A DNA stretch of 9,135 bases from Chlamydiota bacterium. Lineage in GTDB: Bacteria > Chlamydiota > Chlamydiia > Chlamydiales > Rhabdochlamydiaceae. Positions 1 to 6,499 of this stretch are shown piece after piece (within the stretch, counting starts at the first letter, position 1; every line of letters starts with the position of its first letter). The notes under the pieces were generated by a model. The model worked only from the letters and a program-made list of their open reading frames with translations, did no database searches and was not told the DNA's origin. The translations under genes were made by a program, and so were the position numbers. The DNA is taken from NCBI GenBank assembly GCA_011065225.1, contig JAAKFC010000045.1:1-9135 (forward strand). The letters run 5' to 3'.

Positions 1-1
1 C

Positions 2-74
2 CCTCAAATTTTCCATCTGCGACGAGCTTCAGTGTTCATAGACACGGAGCGAGAAGCAGAAGGAAAATTTGAGG
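2..74. repeat. Imperfect palindrome (rod-like hairpin) downstream of ndh
   Basis: The outer arms 2-14 (CCTCAAATTTTCC) and 62-74 are perfect 13-bp inverse complements. After one mismatch (15/61), 16-20 (TCTGC) pairs with 56-60. Further in, 26-30 pairs with 46-50 (one G-T) and 32-35 (GTGT) pairs with 42-45. All arms share nearly the same centre, about 38, so the whole 73 bp can fold as one rod. Neither side carries the T-run expected of an intrinsic terminator. The 9-mer GCGACGAGC at 19-27 recurs inverted at 148-156 inside the neighbouring repeat. It could be a repeat-family member or a 3'-end structure of an RNA. The function is unknown. Confidence 0.6.
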
Positions 75-114
75 AATAGCCGACGCCGTCAAAAACCAAT
101 TCTTGAATCGGAAT

Positions 115-240
115 GTGTATATCTACGCTGTCTACCACTTAAGCTTTGCTCGTCGCCCATATGTAAACATATGGCCTTCCTCTCAAATCTTGTATCTAAA
201 CAGCTCGCTAACGCTAGAGAGAAATAAGGGTAGCAACTTG
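115..240 (-). repeat. Diverged copy of the 6500-6660 element, ndh 3' flank
   Basis: Read on the minus strand, this stretch matches the element at 6500-6660 in order. A CTTATTT block (228-222) comes first, then a 23-nt block (197-175) identical to 6548-6570 at 22 of 23 positions. It abuts a central hairpin CCATATGT-AA-ACATATGG (157-174). Then come CGACGAG-N-AAAGC (155-143) and GCG-N-AGATA (128-120). The gap from hairpin to this last block is 28 nt in both copies. The hairpin arms differ completely from the other copy yet pair perfectly. No clear terminal inverted repeats remain here, so the outer limits are approximate. The rest of 75-300 shows no gene and no canonical terminator. Confidence 0.6.
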
Positions 241-300
241 GGTATAAATCTAGCCTCCTTGAGTAGGGGAAAGCATTTTTTCAAATATCTAATTTTTTGT

Positions 301-1575
301 CTATTCTTTCTGATGCGTAGGGAGGCCTTTCTCGATAGAGCGATAGATGAGGCGGACGCCTCTTTGGCCGGTCATGAGGCAGTAAAACCACTCGACCATG
401 ACCCCAAAACGATTGCGGAAGCCGATGAGGTAGACGATGTGGATGAAACACCAAGTCAGCCAAGCAATGAAGCCAGTGAGTTTGAGTTTTCCCATCACGA
501 CGATGGCTTTTTTGGTTCCAATCGTTGCCATGCTTCCCTTGTCAAGGTACTTAAAGGGGCGGCGTTTTTCTTTTGGGATTTCTTTGTAAAGGAGTTTTGC
601 GACATAGTGGCCTTGTTGAATGGCTGTTGGGGCAATGCCGGGAAGGGGTTTGTCGTTTTTGTCTTTAGCAAGGGCAGCATCGCCGATGACGAAAATTTCG
701 GGGTTGCCAGGGATGGAGAGATCGGGCTCTACAATGACACGGCCCGCTCGATCGAGAGGGACGTCAAGGGTTTTGAGTAGGGATGAGACTTGGTTGCCCG
801 CAGCCCAAATGACATTTTTGCAAGGAATGAACTGATCTTCAATTTGCACGCCTTCTTCTGTGATGCTTGTCACTTTTTTCCCGGTAAGGACCTTTACGCC
901 CATTTTTTCCAAATCTTTTTCTGCATGAAGCCCGAGACTTTCTGGATAGGCGGTGAGGATATTAGGCAGGGCTTCAACGAGGTAGATTTTCGAGCGCTCG
1001 GGGCGGATTTTGCGGAAGTTTTTGAACATGGTCTTGTGTGCAATTTCGGCAATGGCACCGGCCATCTCAACACCGGTTGGCCCTCCGCCAATCACTACGA
1101 AGTTGAGATATTTTTCCGCTTCAGAGGTCTGGTCAAGACGTTCGGCTTTTTCAAAGGAAATGAGAACTTGCTCGCGGATTTTGAGAGCGTCTTTAATCGT
1201 TTTGAGTCCAGGTGCAAATGGTTCCCATGCATCATTGCCAAAATAGGAGTGCCGCGCACCAATTGCAATGACAAGATAGTCATAGGCAATCCTATCACCA
1301 TTGCCAAGTGTGATGTTCTTGGCATTTTTGTCGATGCTTACGACATCCCCCATAATGACAGAGGTATTTTCTTGGTTGCGCAAGATCTCACGTATGGGGA
1401 TCCCAATCTCACCTGGGGAAAGAGCAGCAGTTGCCACTTGGTAAAGGAGGGGTTGGAAAAGGTGATGGTTTGTTTTGTCGATAAGAAGAATATCGAGTTT
1501 AGCGTGCCTCAGTGTTTTGGCAGCATTGAGTCCTCCAAATCCTCCTCCTATGATGACAACCTTAGTGTACGGCAT
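301..1575 (-). CDS. ndh: Type II NADH:quinone oxidoreductase (NDH-2)
   Basis: This is a 424-residue, single-subunit, non-proton-pumping NADH dehydrogenase of the membrane's inner face. It passes electrons from NADH through FAD to quinone. The FAD dinucleotide-binding motif GGGFGG lies at residues 10-15, the NADH-binding motif GGGPTG at 163-168 and the second FAD contact IGDAA at 297-301. The quinone-site region PTAIQQG at 316-322 corresponds to the AQxA-type motif of the family. The C-terminal part (about 363-405) is hydrophobic/amphipathic and fits the membrane anchor of NDH-2. Length and motif order are normal and nothing looks truncated. The ATG at 1575 has a good ribosome site (AAGGG, plus-strand 1582-1586) about six bases upstream. 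The gene is divergent from hprK and has its own promoter. Chlamydia relies on Na+-NQR, so an NDH-2 gene is more typical of environmental relatives (from memory). Confidence 0.93.
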   Translation of the reverse strand: MPYTKVVIIGGGFGGLNAAKTLRHAKLDILLIDKTNHHLFQPLLYQVATAALSPGEIGIPIREILRNQENTSVIMGDVVSIDKNAKNITLGNGDRIAYDYLVIAIGARHSYFGNDAWEPFAPGLKTIKDALKIREQVLISFEKAERLDQTSEAEKYLNFVVIGGGPTGVEMAGAIAEIAHKTMFKNFRKIRPERSKIYLVEALPNILTAYPESLGLHAEKDLEKMGVKVLTGKKVTSITEEGVQIEDQFIPCKNVIWAAGNQVSSLLKTLDVPLDRAGRVIVEPDLSIPGNPEIFVIGDAALAKDKNDKPLPGIAPTAIQQGHYVAKLLYKEIPKEKRRPFKYLDKGSMATIGTKKAIVVMGKLKLTGFIAWLTWCFIHIVYLIGFRNRFGVMVEWFYCLMTGQRGVRLIYRSIEKGLPTHQKE

Positions 1576-1620
1576 ACATTTCCCTTTTGAAAAAAAATGG
1601 TTCTACCCTAAAATTGCACC

Positions 1621-1649
1621 ATTGTAGAATTCATGTCAAAATGCAACAA
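1621..1649 (-). promoter_or_regulatory. Probable sigma70-type promoter of ndh
   Basis: On the minus strand TTGTTG (1649-1644) and TACAAT (1626-1621) are separated by exactly 17 bp. The -10 hexamer differs from TATAAT at one position. The predicted start would leave a leader of about 40 nt before the ndh ATG at 1575, which has a proper ribosome site. This is the best-formed promoter in the window. It is a motif match only. Confidence 0.5.
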
Positions 1650-1692
1650 TACACATCTAAATTGAAGAATTGGAATTTTGCCAAAATCGGAG

Positions 1693-1764
1693 TCCTGAAT
1701 TTTGCAGCTTCGACGATGCTCATATTCGAGAATATGAGCGATGGGGAAGATTCGAAAGGTCGGA
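1693..1764. promoter_or_regulatory. Strong dyad, possible operator or leader hairpin before hprK
   Basis: A perfect 10-bp inverted repeat, GCTCATATTC-GA-GAATATGAGC, spans 1718-1739. On the same centre (1728.5), CTTC 1708-1711 pairs with GAAG 1746-1749. Then TTTTG 1700-1704 pairs with CGAAA 1753-1757 (one G-T), and TCC 1693-1695 pairs with GGA 1762-1764. The result is a rod about 72 nt long. It ends 8 bp before the chosen hprK start. No T-run follows, so it is unlikely to be a terminator. It could be a repressor operator (the 22-bp core has operator dimensions), a leader RNA structure, or another member of the palindromic elements seen in the other gaps. Confidence 0.45.
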
Positions 1765-1771
1765 ATTTCTG

Positions 1772-2773
1772 ATGAAGGGAAAAACCAATCCTTCATTCAT
1801 GATGTATATGGATGTATATGTAATAGATTTTTTCCAGAAACACGGGCAAGATCTCGAACTTACAATTCTCGCTTGCAAAGAGCATTTGAGAAGAAAAATT
1901 CCAAAAGCAGAATTGCATCGTCCGGGCTTAAGCTTGTCTGGCTTTTTGAAAAAATTTGTCCCCAACCGACTACTTGTCTTTGGAAATAGCGAAATTCTGT
2001 ATCTCAAAGAACTCGAAAAAGATCTGCAGAAAGAGCGTTTGCAGGCAATCTTGACAGAGGAAATACCCGCTGTCATCATTGCTGGAAAATATGTAGTTCC
2101 TCCTCTGATTCCTGCCATATGCAAAGAGAAGGGGATTCCTCTTTTCAAAACCAGTCTTTCTACGATAGAGTTTTTGAGCATGGGGAACTTTCTTTTAGCC
2201 GATCAATTTGCCCCGACCACAACCTGCCATGGAACACTTGTCGAGGCCTTTGGCGTGGGAGTCCTCATCCAAGGAGATTCCTCGATTGGAAAAAGTGAGG
2301 CGGCACTCGGACTGATTGAGCGTGGACATAGGCTTATCTCCGATGATGTGGTCAAGATGCGTCTGCGCAAAGATGCATTCATCGAGGGGACGGGTCCTGA
2401 GCTCAATAAGCACATGATGGAGATCCGGGGGATTGGGATCATCAATGTTGCCCACCTATATGGAGCTGTTTGTGTCCGCAGCTCGAAGAGACTCGATCTC
2501 ATTGTCAAGCTCGAAAAGTGGGATGATCATGCCTTTTATGATCGGATCGGTCTCGATGAAAAATGCATCGAAATGCTTGGCGTAAATATTCCCTATCATA
2601 TACTGCCTGTAAAACCCGGAAGAGATGTGGTCTTGCTTATAGAGACCATTGTTCTCAACCATAGATTAAAATCGATGGGGTACCATTCCGCACGAGAATT
2701 TAATGTAAAACTCCTCGAAACAATTTCTCGAAAACAAGAAGAAACAAAAAGTGAAACTTATTCAGAAAGTTAA
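1772..2773 (+). CDS. hprK: HPr kinase/phosphorylase
   Basis: HprK is the bifunctional enzyme that phosphorylates HPr on its regulatory serine using ATP or PPi, and removes the phosphate by phosphorolysis. With the start at 1772 it has 333 residues (family about 310-330). The N-terminal domain precedes the catalytic core. The core shows the conserved CHGTLV histidine (His153), the P-loop GDSSIGKS at 168-175, the SDD pair at 190-192 and the signature EIRGIGIINV at 217-226. KSMGY near the C-terminus is also typical. All key residues are present. The start is uncertain: the frame is open from ATG 1670, but that would run through the strong dyad at 1718-1739. ATGs at 1799, 1802 and 1808 match the usual N-terminus of the family better but lack a ribosome site. 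ATG 1772 has AAAGG about 12 bases upstream. The 3' end overlaps ptsH by 23 bp, indicating one operon. Confidence 0.92.
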   Translation: MKGKTNPSFMMYMDVYVIDFFQKHGQDLELTILACKEHLRRKIPKAELHRPGLSLSGFLKKFVPNRLLVFGNSEILYLKELEKDLQKERLQAILTEEIPAVIIAGKYVVPPLIPAICKEKGIPLFKTSLSTIEFLSMGNFLLADQFAPTTTCHGTLVEAFGVGVLIQGDSSIGKSEAALGLIERGHRLISDDVVKMRLRKDAFIEGTGPELNKHMMEIRGIGIINVAHLYGAVCVRSSKRLDLIVKLEKWDDHAFYDRIGLDEKCIEMLGVNIPYHILPVKPGRDVVLLIETIVLNHRLKSMGYHSAREFNVKLLETISRKQEETKSETYSES

Positions 2774-3041
2774 AGTAAAAAACCCGCTTGGTCTTCATGC
2801 TCGTCCTGCTACAGTCATAGCTCGTCTTTTACAAAAGAGCAAATCTCAGGTATCCTTTATATATCGGAGTGAAACAATCGATGCGCGGAGTATCATGAGC
2901 ATTTTGATGTTGGCAGTTGGAAAGAATGGGCAAATCACGGTCATAGTTGAAGGTGACGATGCGCCAAAAACCATGCAAGCTCTCGTAACGGCTTTTGAAA
3001 ACGAATTTGGAGAGGAGAAAAGTGAGCCTGAAAACGCCTAA
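2751..3041 (+). CDS. ptsH: Phosphocarrier protein HPr
   Basis: This 96-residue HPr takes a phosphoryl group from enzyme I and hands it on. The active-site histidine is His16 in GLHARPA (14-20). The regulatory serine is Ser47 in ARSIMS, followed by the typical hydrophobic helix and a glycine turn (LAVGKNG). Both phosphorylation sites are therefore intact, which fits the HPr kinase gene directly upstream. The only sensible start is GTG at 2751, lying inside the last codons of hprK. No strong Shine-Dalgarno is visible (only GAAGAAA), so translation is probably coupled to hprK. The charged tail after residue 88 is slightly longer than in classic 85-88-residue HPr proteins. It overlaps ptsI by 20 bp. 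Confidence 0.93.
   Translation: MKLIQKVKVKNPLGLHARPATVIARLLQKSKSQVSFIYRSETIDARSIMSILMLAVGKNGQITVIVEGDDAPKTMQALVTAFENEFGEEKSEPENA
3009..3017 (+). promoter_or_regulatory. Ribosome binding site deciding the ptsI start
   Basis: GGAGAGGAG sits four to five bases before GTG 3022, inside the end of ptsH. It is the strongest Shine-Dalgarno in the operon. It argues for GTG 3022 over the in-frame TTG at 2995, which has no such site. Confidence 0.6.
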
Positions 3042-4764
3042 AGAAGTCAGATTCCAAGGGACTCCAGTCAGTGAGGGGATTGCAATCGGCAGACCCCATT
3101 TTTTGAAAGCCATTGAAGATGATATTCCCGATTTTGCCATTTCCCTAACTGAAGTCGATGACGAGGTAGCCCGCTATCGCAAAGCTTTATTCTCAAGCAA
3201 AAAAGATCTCACTGAAATAAAACAAGATCTTGTGAAGGAAGGTTCTGACGAGGCTATTGACACGATTGAGACTCATATTCAAATGCTCGATGATCCGATC
3301 ATCACGACAGATATGGTGGGGAAGATTCGGAAGAACTTGCGCAACACTGAATCGGTTTTTCACTCAGTGATGAAAGATTATGAGACACGCTTTACCGAAA
3401 GATCAGACTCCTTTTTCCAGGAGCGTCTCATTGATGTTAAAGATGTGTCCAAAAGGATCTTGGGGCATTTGCGTGACAAGCAAGATGCCCTGCTCTGTGA
3501 AATTCCCGCAAAATCGATTGTTTTTGCAGAGGAAATTGCGCCTTCGATTTCAGCTGCAGCGCATGCGGCGCAAATTGGAGCTTTTGTCACGAAAAATGGG
3601 GGAGGGACTTCCCATTCTGCTCTGATCGCTCGGTCTAAAGGAATTCCCTTTATTGCTGACATTGATACTGAAGAAATAAAAAATCTGCAGGCCGATATCA
3701 TCATTGTTGATGGATTCAAAGGCATTATCATTGCAGATCCTTCCGAAGAAACTCTTGCGAATTACGAGAAGCAGCAAAAGCAACTCGCAACACGCTATCA
3801 GTTTTTTCTCGAGCAGGATCACCTTGCTGCTAAGACAGAAGATGGTGTCAGCATAAAACTCTTTATCAATGTGGGGAATCCCCATGATCTAGATGCATTT
3901 CCTTATAGACATGATGGGGTAGGGCTTTTTCGGACAGAATATCTCTTTTTACAGACGAAAGAATTCTTTCCTACCGAAAACTATCAAGAAAAAGCCTATC
4001 GACACCTGATTGAGAAAATGGGCTCACTCCCTGTAGTCATAAGGGTTTTTGATCTAGGTGGAGATAAAAACCCTAGTCTTTTTTTTGGTCGCAAGGCAGA
4101 ACCTAATCCCGCTCTTGGCAATCGGGGAATTCGATTTTTACTCCGTGACTTGAAGCTTTTTAAAATCCAACTGAGGGCGATTTTCAAAGCGGCAATAGGC
4201 GCCGATGTGCGTCTACTTCTTCCTCTCATCTCCGATATCAGGGAGCTTTATAATGCAAAAACGGTCATTGCAGAAGTAAGAGATGAGTTGAGAAGTGCAT
4301 TCTCTGACATCCCCGATCTTCCCATCGGGTGCATGATTGAAGTTCCCTCAGCTGTCATGATCTGCGATGCTCTGGCACAAAACTGCGATTTCCTCTCACT
4401 GGGAACGAATGACCTCGTTCAGTACACCCTTGGGGTTGATAGGAGCAATCCTGCCATGAGTGAGCTCTATTACCCCGCCCATCCCAGCGTTCTTCGGATG
4501 ATCAAAATGATCTGCGTTGAAGCGAAAAAACAAAAAACCCCGCTCACCATTTGCGGGGAAATTGCTTCGAACACTCTATTTACACCCCTCCTTTTGGGAC
4601 TAGGACTTAGGGAGCTTTCTCTCTCTCCTCGTTATGTCCCTCACATCAAACAAGCCATCCGAAAGTGGACCCTTAAAGAAGCCAATATGCTTGCTAAAGA
4701 GATTCTTCAGCTTGCGGACCCAGAGGACATTTCCTCCTTGCTCACCAAGGCGCAAAAAAAGTAA
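3022..4764 (+). CDS. ptsI: PTS enzyme I (phosphoenolpyruvate-protein phosphotransferase)
   Basis: Enzyme I autophosphorylates from PEP and transfers the phosphate to HPr in the cytoplasm. The product has 580 residues from GTG 3022, close to the usual 570-580. The N-terminal HPr-binding and phosphohistidine domains carry the active-site GGGTSH with His198. The C-terminal PEP-binding TIM barrel shows DGVGLFRTEYL, RVFDLGGDK, NPALGNRGIR, the signature LGTNDLVQYTLGVDR and the catalytic cysteine Cys511 in TICGEIAS. No key residue is missing, so the protein should be active as a PEP-dependent kinase. It is not the nitrogen-type EI-Ntr (PtsP), because no GAF domain precedes it. It is the last gene of hprK-ptsH-ptsI and converges on ybaB with 44 bp between them. 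Confidence 0.96.
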   Translation: MSLKTPKEVRFQGTPVSEGIAIGRPHFLKAIEDDIPDFAISLTEVDDEVARYRKALFSSKKDLTEIKQDLVKEGSDEAIDTIETHIQMLDDPIITTDMVGKIRKNLRNTESVFHSVMKDYETRFTERSDSFFQERLIDVKDVSKRILGHLRDKQDALLCEIPAKSIVFAEEIAPSISAAAHAAQIGAFVTKNGGGTSHSALIARSKGIPFIADIDTEEIKNLQADIIIVDGFKGIIIADPSEETLANYEKQQKQLATRYQFFLEQDHLAAKTEDGVSIKLFINVGNPHDLDAFPYRHDGVGLFRTEYLFLQTKEFFPTENYQEKAYRHLIEKMGSLPVVIRVFDLGGDKNPSLFFGRKAEPNPALGNRGIRFLLRDLKLFKIQLRAIFKAAIGADVRLLLPLISDIRELYNAKTVIAEVRDELRSAFSDIPDLPIGCMIEVPSAVMICDALAQNCDFLSLGTNDLVQYTLGVDRSNPAMSELYYPAHPSVLRMIKMICVEAKKQKTPLTICGEIASNTLFTPLLLGLGLRELSLSPRYVPHIKQAIRKWTLKEANMLAKEILQLADPEDISSLLTKAQKK

Positions 4765-4808
4765 TACCTCAACTCGGAGTAATAATTCGTGCCCGAGCCC
4801 GTAAGAAA

Positions 4809-5120
4809 TTAGACTGAAAATGGCATTGAGGACATCATGTTGCTGAGATCGCCCTCGCCGCCTTCTTCGTCGAGTTTTGATGAGGCATCATCATAGGCAG
4901 CGCGGATGAGGTCTTCTAAGCCTTCAATATCTTCTGGATCGACGCATTCGGGTTTGATTTTGATTTCTTTCATTTTATGATCACCACTGAGCGTGATTGT
5001 GACAAGGCCATTGCCACTTGTTCCCGTCACTCTTTTATGTTGCTGCTCTTCGCGCATTTTGGCATATTGCTCTTGCATCACCCGCGCTTGTTTTTTCATT
5101 TTGGAAAATCCACTTCCCAT
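4809..5120 (-). CDS. ybaB: YbaB/EbfC family nucleoid-associated DNA-binding protein
   Basis: This small dimeric DNA-binding protein has 103 residues. It shows the family pattern: an N-terminal helical part rich in Lys, Met and Gln (residues about 1-30, MKKQARVMQEQYAKM), a central GNGLVTITLSGDHKMKEIKI strand region, and a C-terminal acidic helix with DLIRAAYDDASSKLDEE. Family members bind DNA as 'tweezer' dimers and probably influence nucleoid structure; the exact role here is unknown. The ATG lies four bases after the dnaX stop codon, with AAGGA about ten bases upstream inside the dnaX tail, so translation is probably coupled. The dnaX-ybaB pairing is one of the commonest bacterial gene neighbourhoods. 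In many bacteria recR follows, but here the next gene is the convergent ptsI. Confidence 0.92.
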   Translation of the reverse strand: MGSGFSKMKKQARVMQEQYAKMREEQQHKRVTGTSGNGLVTITLSGDHKMKEIKIKPECVDPEDIEGLEDLIRAAYDDASSKLDEEGGEGDLSNMMSSMPFSV

Positions 5121-5124
5121 AAGA

Positions 5125-6429
5125 CTAATTTCCTTGGTTTACAGATCCCTCCAACTCGACGGCAGCAAAACGGATCAAAGTATCATACTTGCTTGGATGC
5201 ACATCATTTTTGGGAGGTTCTTTTGTTTCTTTTATGTGTATTTCTTCTTTTATCGGCTCTGGAGCTGGAATCTCTTGCTTTGGCGGCGGCGGCGGCGGAG
5301 CTTCGCCTTCGCCTTTCCCTTCTAACTCGAGCAGACGACTGATGAGATGATCAAGCGAAATATTCTGGCTTTTGCGAACAAGGGTTGCGAGGAGCATTTC
5401 GAGGTGAATCCGCTTGAAAGGCGTCTTTGACATCTGCTGCTGCCACTGTATCAAGGTGTCGAGGAGTGTCAAGCACTGCTCCTTGGTGTAGTTTTTCGTT
5501 TTCTTTTCGTACGCCCCTTCAGCTGGGTGACCGAGATGAATGAGAAGATAGGTCCGAAAGTGCTCAAGTAAGCTATCGATGCACGCTCCGATGTCTCTAC
5601 CCGATTCATAAAACTGTTTGGCAAGTTCAAATGCTTTTTCTTGGTTTTGTGTATGAATGGCTTCATCCAGCGCAAAGAGCTGATCCGTTTTAAGCAGGCC
5701 AAAGATCTCGCGTGTGAGATCGAGTGTAATGGGTGTTTTCCCAAAGCAAATCAGCTGATCGAGAAGCGACTCTGCATCGCGCAGAGAGCCTTCAGAAAGA
5801 TGGCTGATTTGGATGAGCGCGTCCTTTTCAGCTTGCACTTCAAGTTCTGTGCAGATGCGAGTCAATTTCTCGACGAGAGCCTTCTCTGGAATGCGGCTGA
5901 GATTAAAGCGTTGACAGCGGCTGATAATCGTTTGCGGGATTTTGTGCGGTTCTGTTGTCGCAAAGAAGAATTTCACATTTTTGGGAGGTTCTTCTAGCGT
6001 TTTGAGAAGAGCATTGAAGGCCTCTTTAGTGAGCATGTGCACTTCGTCGATGATATAGATTTTATAGTGCCCTTTATTGGGCGCATAGCCCACAGTTTCA
6101 TTGATCTGGCGGATGTCATCGATACCCCGATTGGAAGCACCATCGATTTCCATGATATCGAGGCTGCGCCCTTCAGAAATTTCTTGGCAGCTGATGCATT
6201 TATTACATGGCTCATGGTCTTTGCTGAGATGCGTGCAATTGAGAGCTTTGGCAAAAAGGCGAGCGAGGGTGGTTTTTCCACAGCCACGTGCGCCGCAAAA
6301 TAAGTAGGCTTGCCCAAGCTGCTCATTTGCTATCGCATTTTTTAAAGTAATGACAATGGCCTCGTGGCCAGCCACCTCAGCAAAACGCTTGGGACGAAAT
6401 TTTCTAGGAATGATTTGATATTTTTCCAT
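5125..6429 (-). CDS. dnaX: DNA polymerase III subunit gamma/tau (clamp loader ATPase), short form
   Basis: DnaX is the AAA+ motor subunit that helps load the sliding clamp at the replication fork. The 434-residue protein has Walker A GARGCGKT at 46-53, four zinc-ligand cysteines (64, 74, 77, 80), Walker B IIDEVH at 125-130, the sensor region FFFATTEPHKIP and the SRC arginine-finger motif. The lid and collar domains follow to about residue 365. The end is a short low-complexity linker (six prolines, then Glu/Lys/Pro-rich) and about 25 more residues. The long domains IV-V of a full tau, which bind DnaB and the polymerase, are not evident, so the protein resembles the gamma form. No clear slippery heptamer for programmed frameshifting was seen. 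The start ATG at 6429 has no Shine-Dalgarno. A TATAAT sits ten bases upstream. ybaB follows at four bases. Confidence 0.94.
   Translation of the reverse strand: MEKYQIIPRKFRPKRFAEVAGHEAIVITLKNAIANEQLGQAYLFCGARGCGKTTLARLFAKALNCTHLSKDHEPCNKCISCQEISEGRSLDIMEIDGASNRGIDDIRQINETVGYAPNKGHYKIYIIDEVHMLTKEAFNALLKTLEEPPKNVKFFFATTEPHKIPQTIISRCQRFNLSRIPEKALVEKLTRICTELEVQAEKDALIQISHLSEGSLRDAESLLDQLICFGKTPITLDLTREIFGLLKTDQLFALDEAIHTQNQEKAFELAKQFYESGRDIGACIDSLLEHFRTYLLIHLGHPAEGAYEKKTKNYTKEQCLTLLDTLIQWQQQMSKTPFKRIHLEMLLATLVRKSQNISLDHLISRLLELEGKGEGEAPPPPPPKQEIPAPEPIKEEIHIKETKEPPKNDVHPSKYDTLIRFAAVELEGSVNQGN
5282..5296. repeat. (GGC)5 trinucleotide repeat in the dnaX linker
   Basis: Five tandem GGC triplets on the plus strand read as CCG codons in dnaX and encode most of a six-proline run before the C-terminal tail. 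Slippage would change the proline count without a frameshift. It is a low-complexity linker between domains, with no other role visible. Confidence 0.6.
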
Positions 6430-6439
6430 GCTAAGTTTA

Positions 6440-6445
6440 ATTATA
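6440..6445 (-). promoter_or_regulatory. Candidate -10 box of dnaX
   Basis: The minus strand reads TATAAT exactly, ten bases before the dnaX ATG. No convincing -35 hexamer is found 16-18 bp upstream. If used, transcription would begin within a few bases of the ATG, giving an almost leaderless mRNA. That fits the absence of a Shine-Dalgarno. Confidence 0.35.
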
Positions 6446-6499
6446 AAGGATTGGAACTTTTTTACACAGGTTTGGTATGCTACATACCCCGTAAGATAT

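Noticed and set aside
103..1590. Two long plus-strand open frames (103-780 and 790-1590) opposite ndh
   Set aside because: Most of their length is antisense to a well-supported ndh gene. They show no family motif and have poor starts; they are shadows of its codon pattern.
1670..1771. N-terminal extension of hprK to the first ATG at 1670
   Set aside because: It would add 34 residues with no match to the family and would run through the perfect dyad at 1718-1739. The usual HprK length is met from 1772 or from the ATGs at 1799-1808.
1769..1785. CTGATGA followed by GGGAAAA, reminiscent of a hammerhead ribozyme core
   Set aside because: There is no room for stem II between the two motifs and no matching stems I and III. 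This is a chance occurrence overlapping the hprK start.
1587..1796. Small open frames in the ndh-hprK gap on both strands (about 61-62 codons)
   Set aside because: They overlap the ndh promoter and the dyad, lack convincing ribosome sites and resemble nothing recognisable.
2995..3021. TTG 2995 as the start of ptsI
   Set aside because: It lies deeper in ptsH without a ribosome site. GTG 3022 has a strong, well-spaced GGAGAGGAG.
4773..4797. CTCGG...CCGAG stem in the gap between ptsI and ybaB as a bidirectional terminator
   Set aside because: Only five pairs around a 15-base loop, with no adjacent T-run in the right place on either strand. Too weak to call.
5125..5300. Programmed -1 frameshift in dnaX as in E. 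coli
   Set aside because: The only A-run near the end (CCCAAAAATG) is not a proper X-XXY-YYZ heptamer in the dnaX frame, and the alternative frame adds only a few codons.
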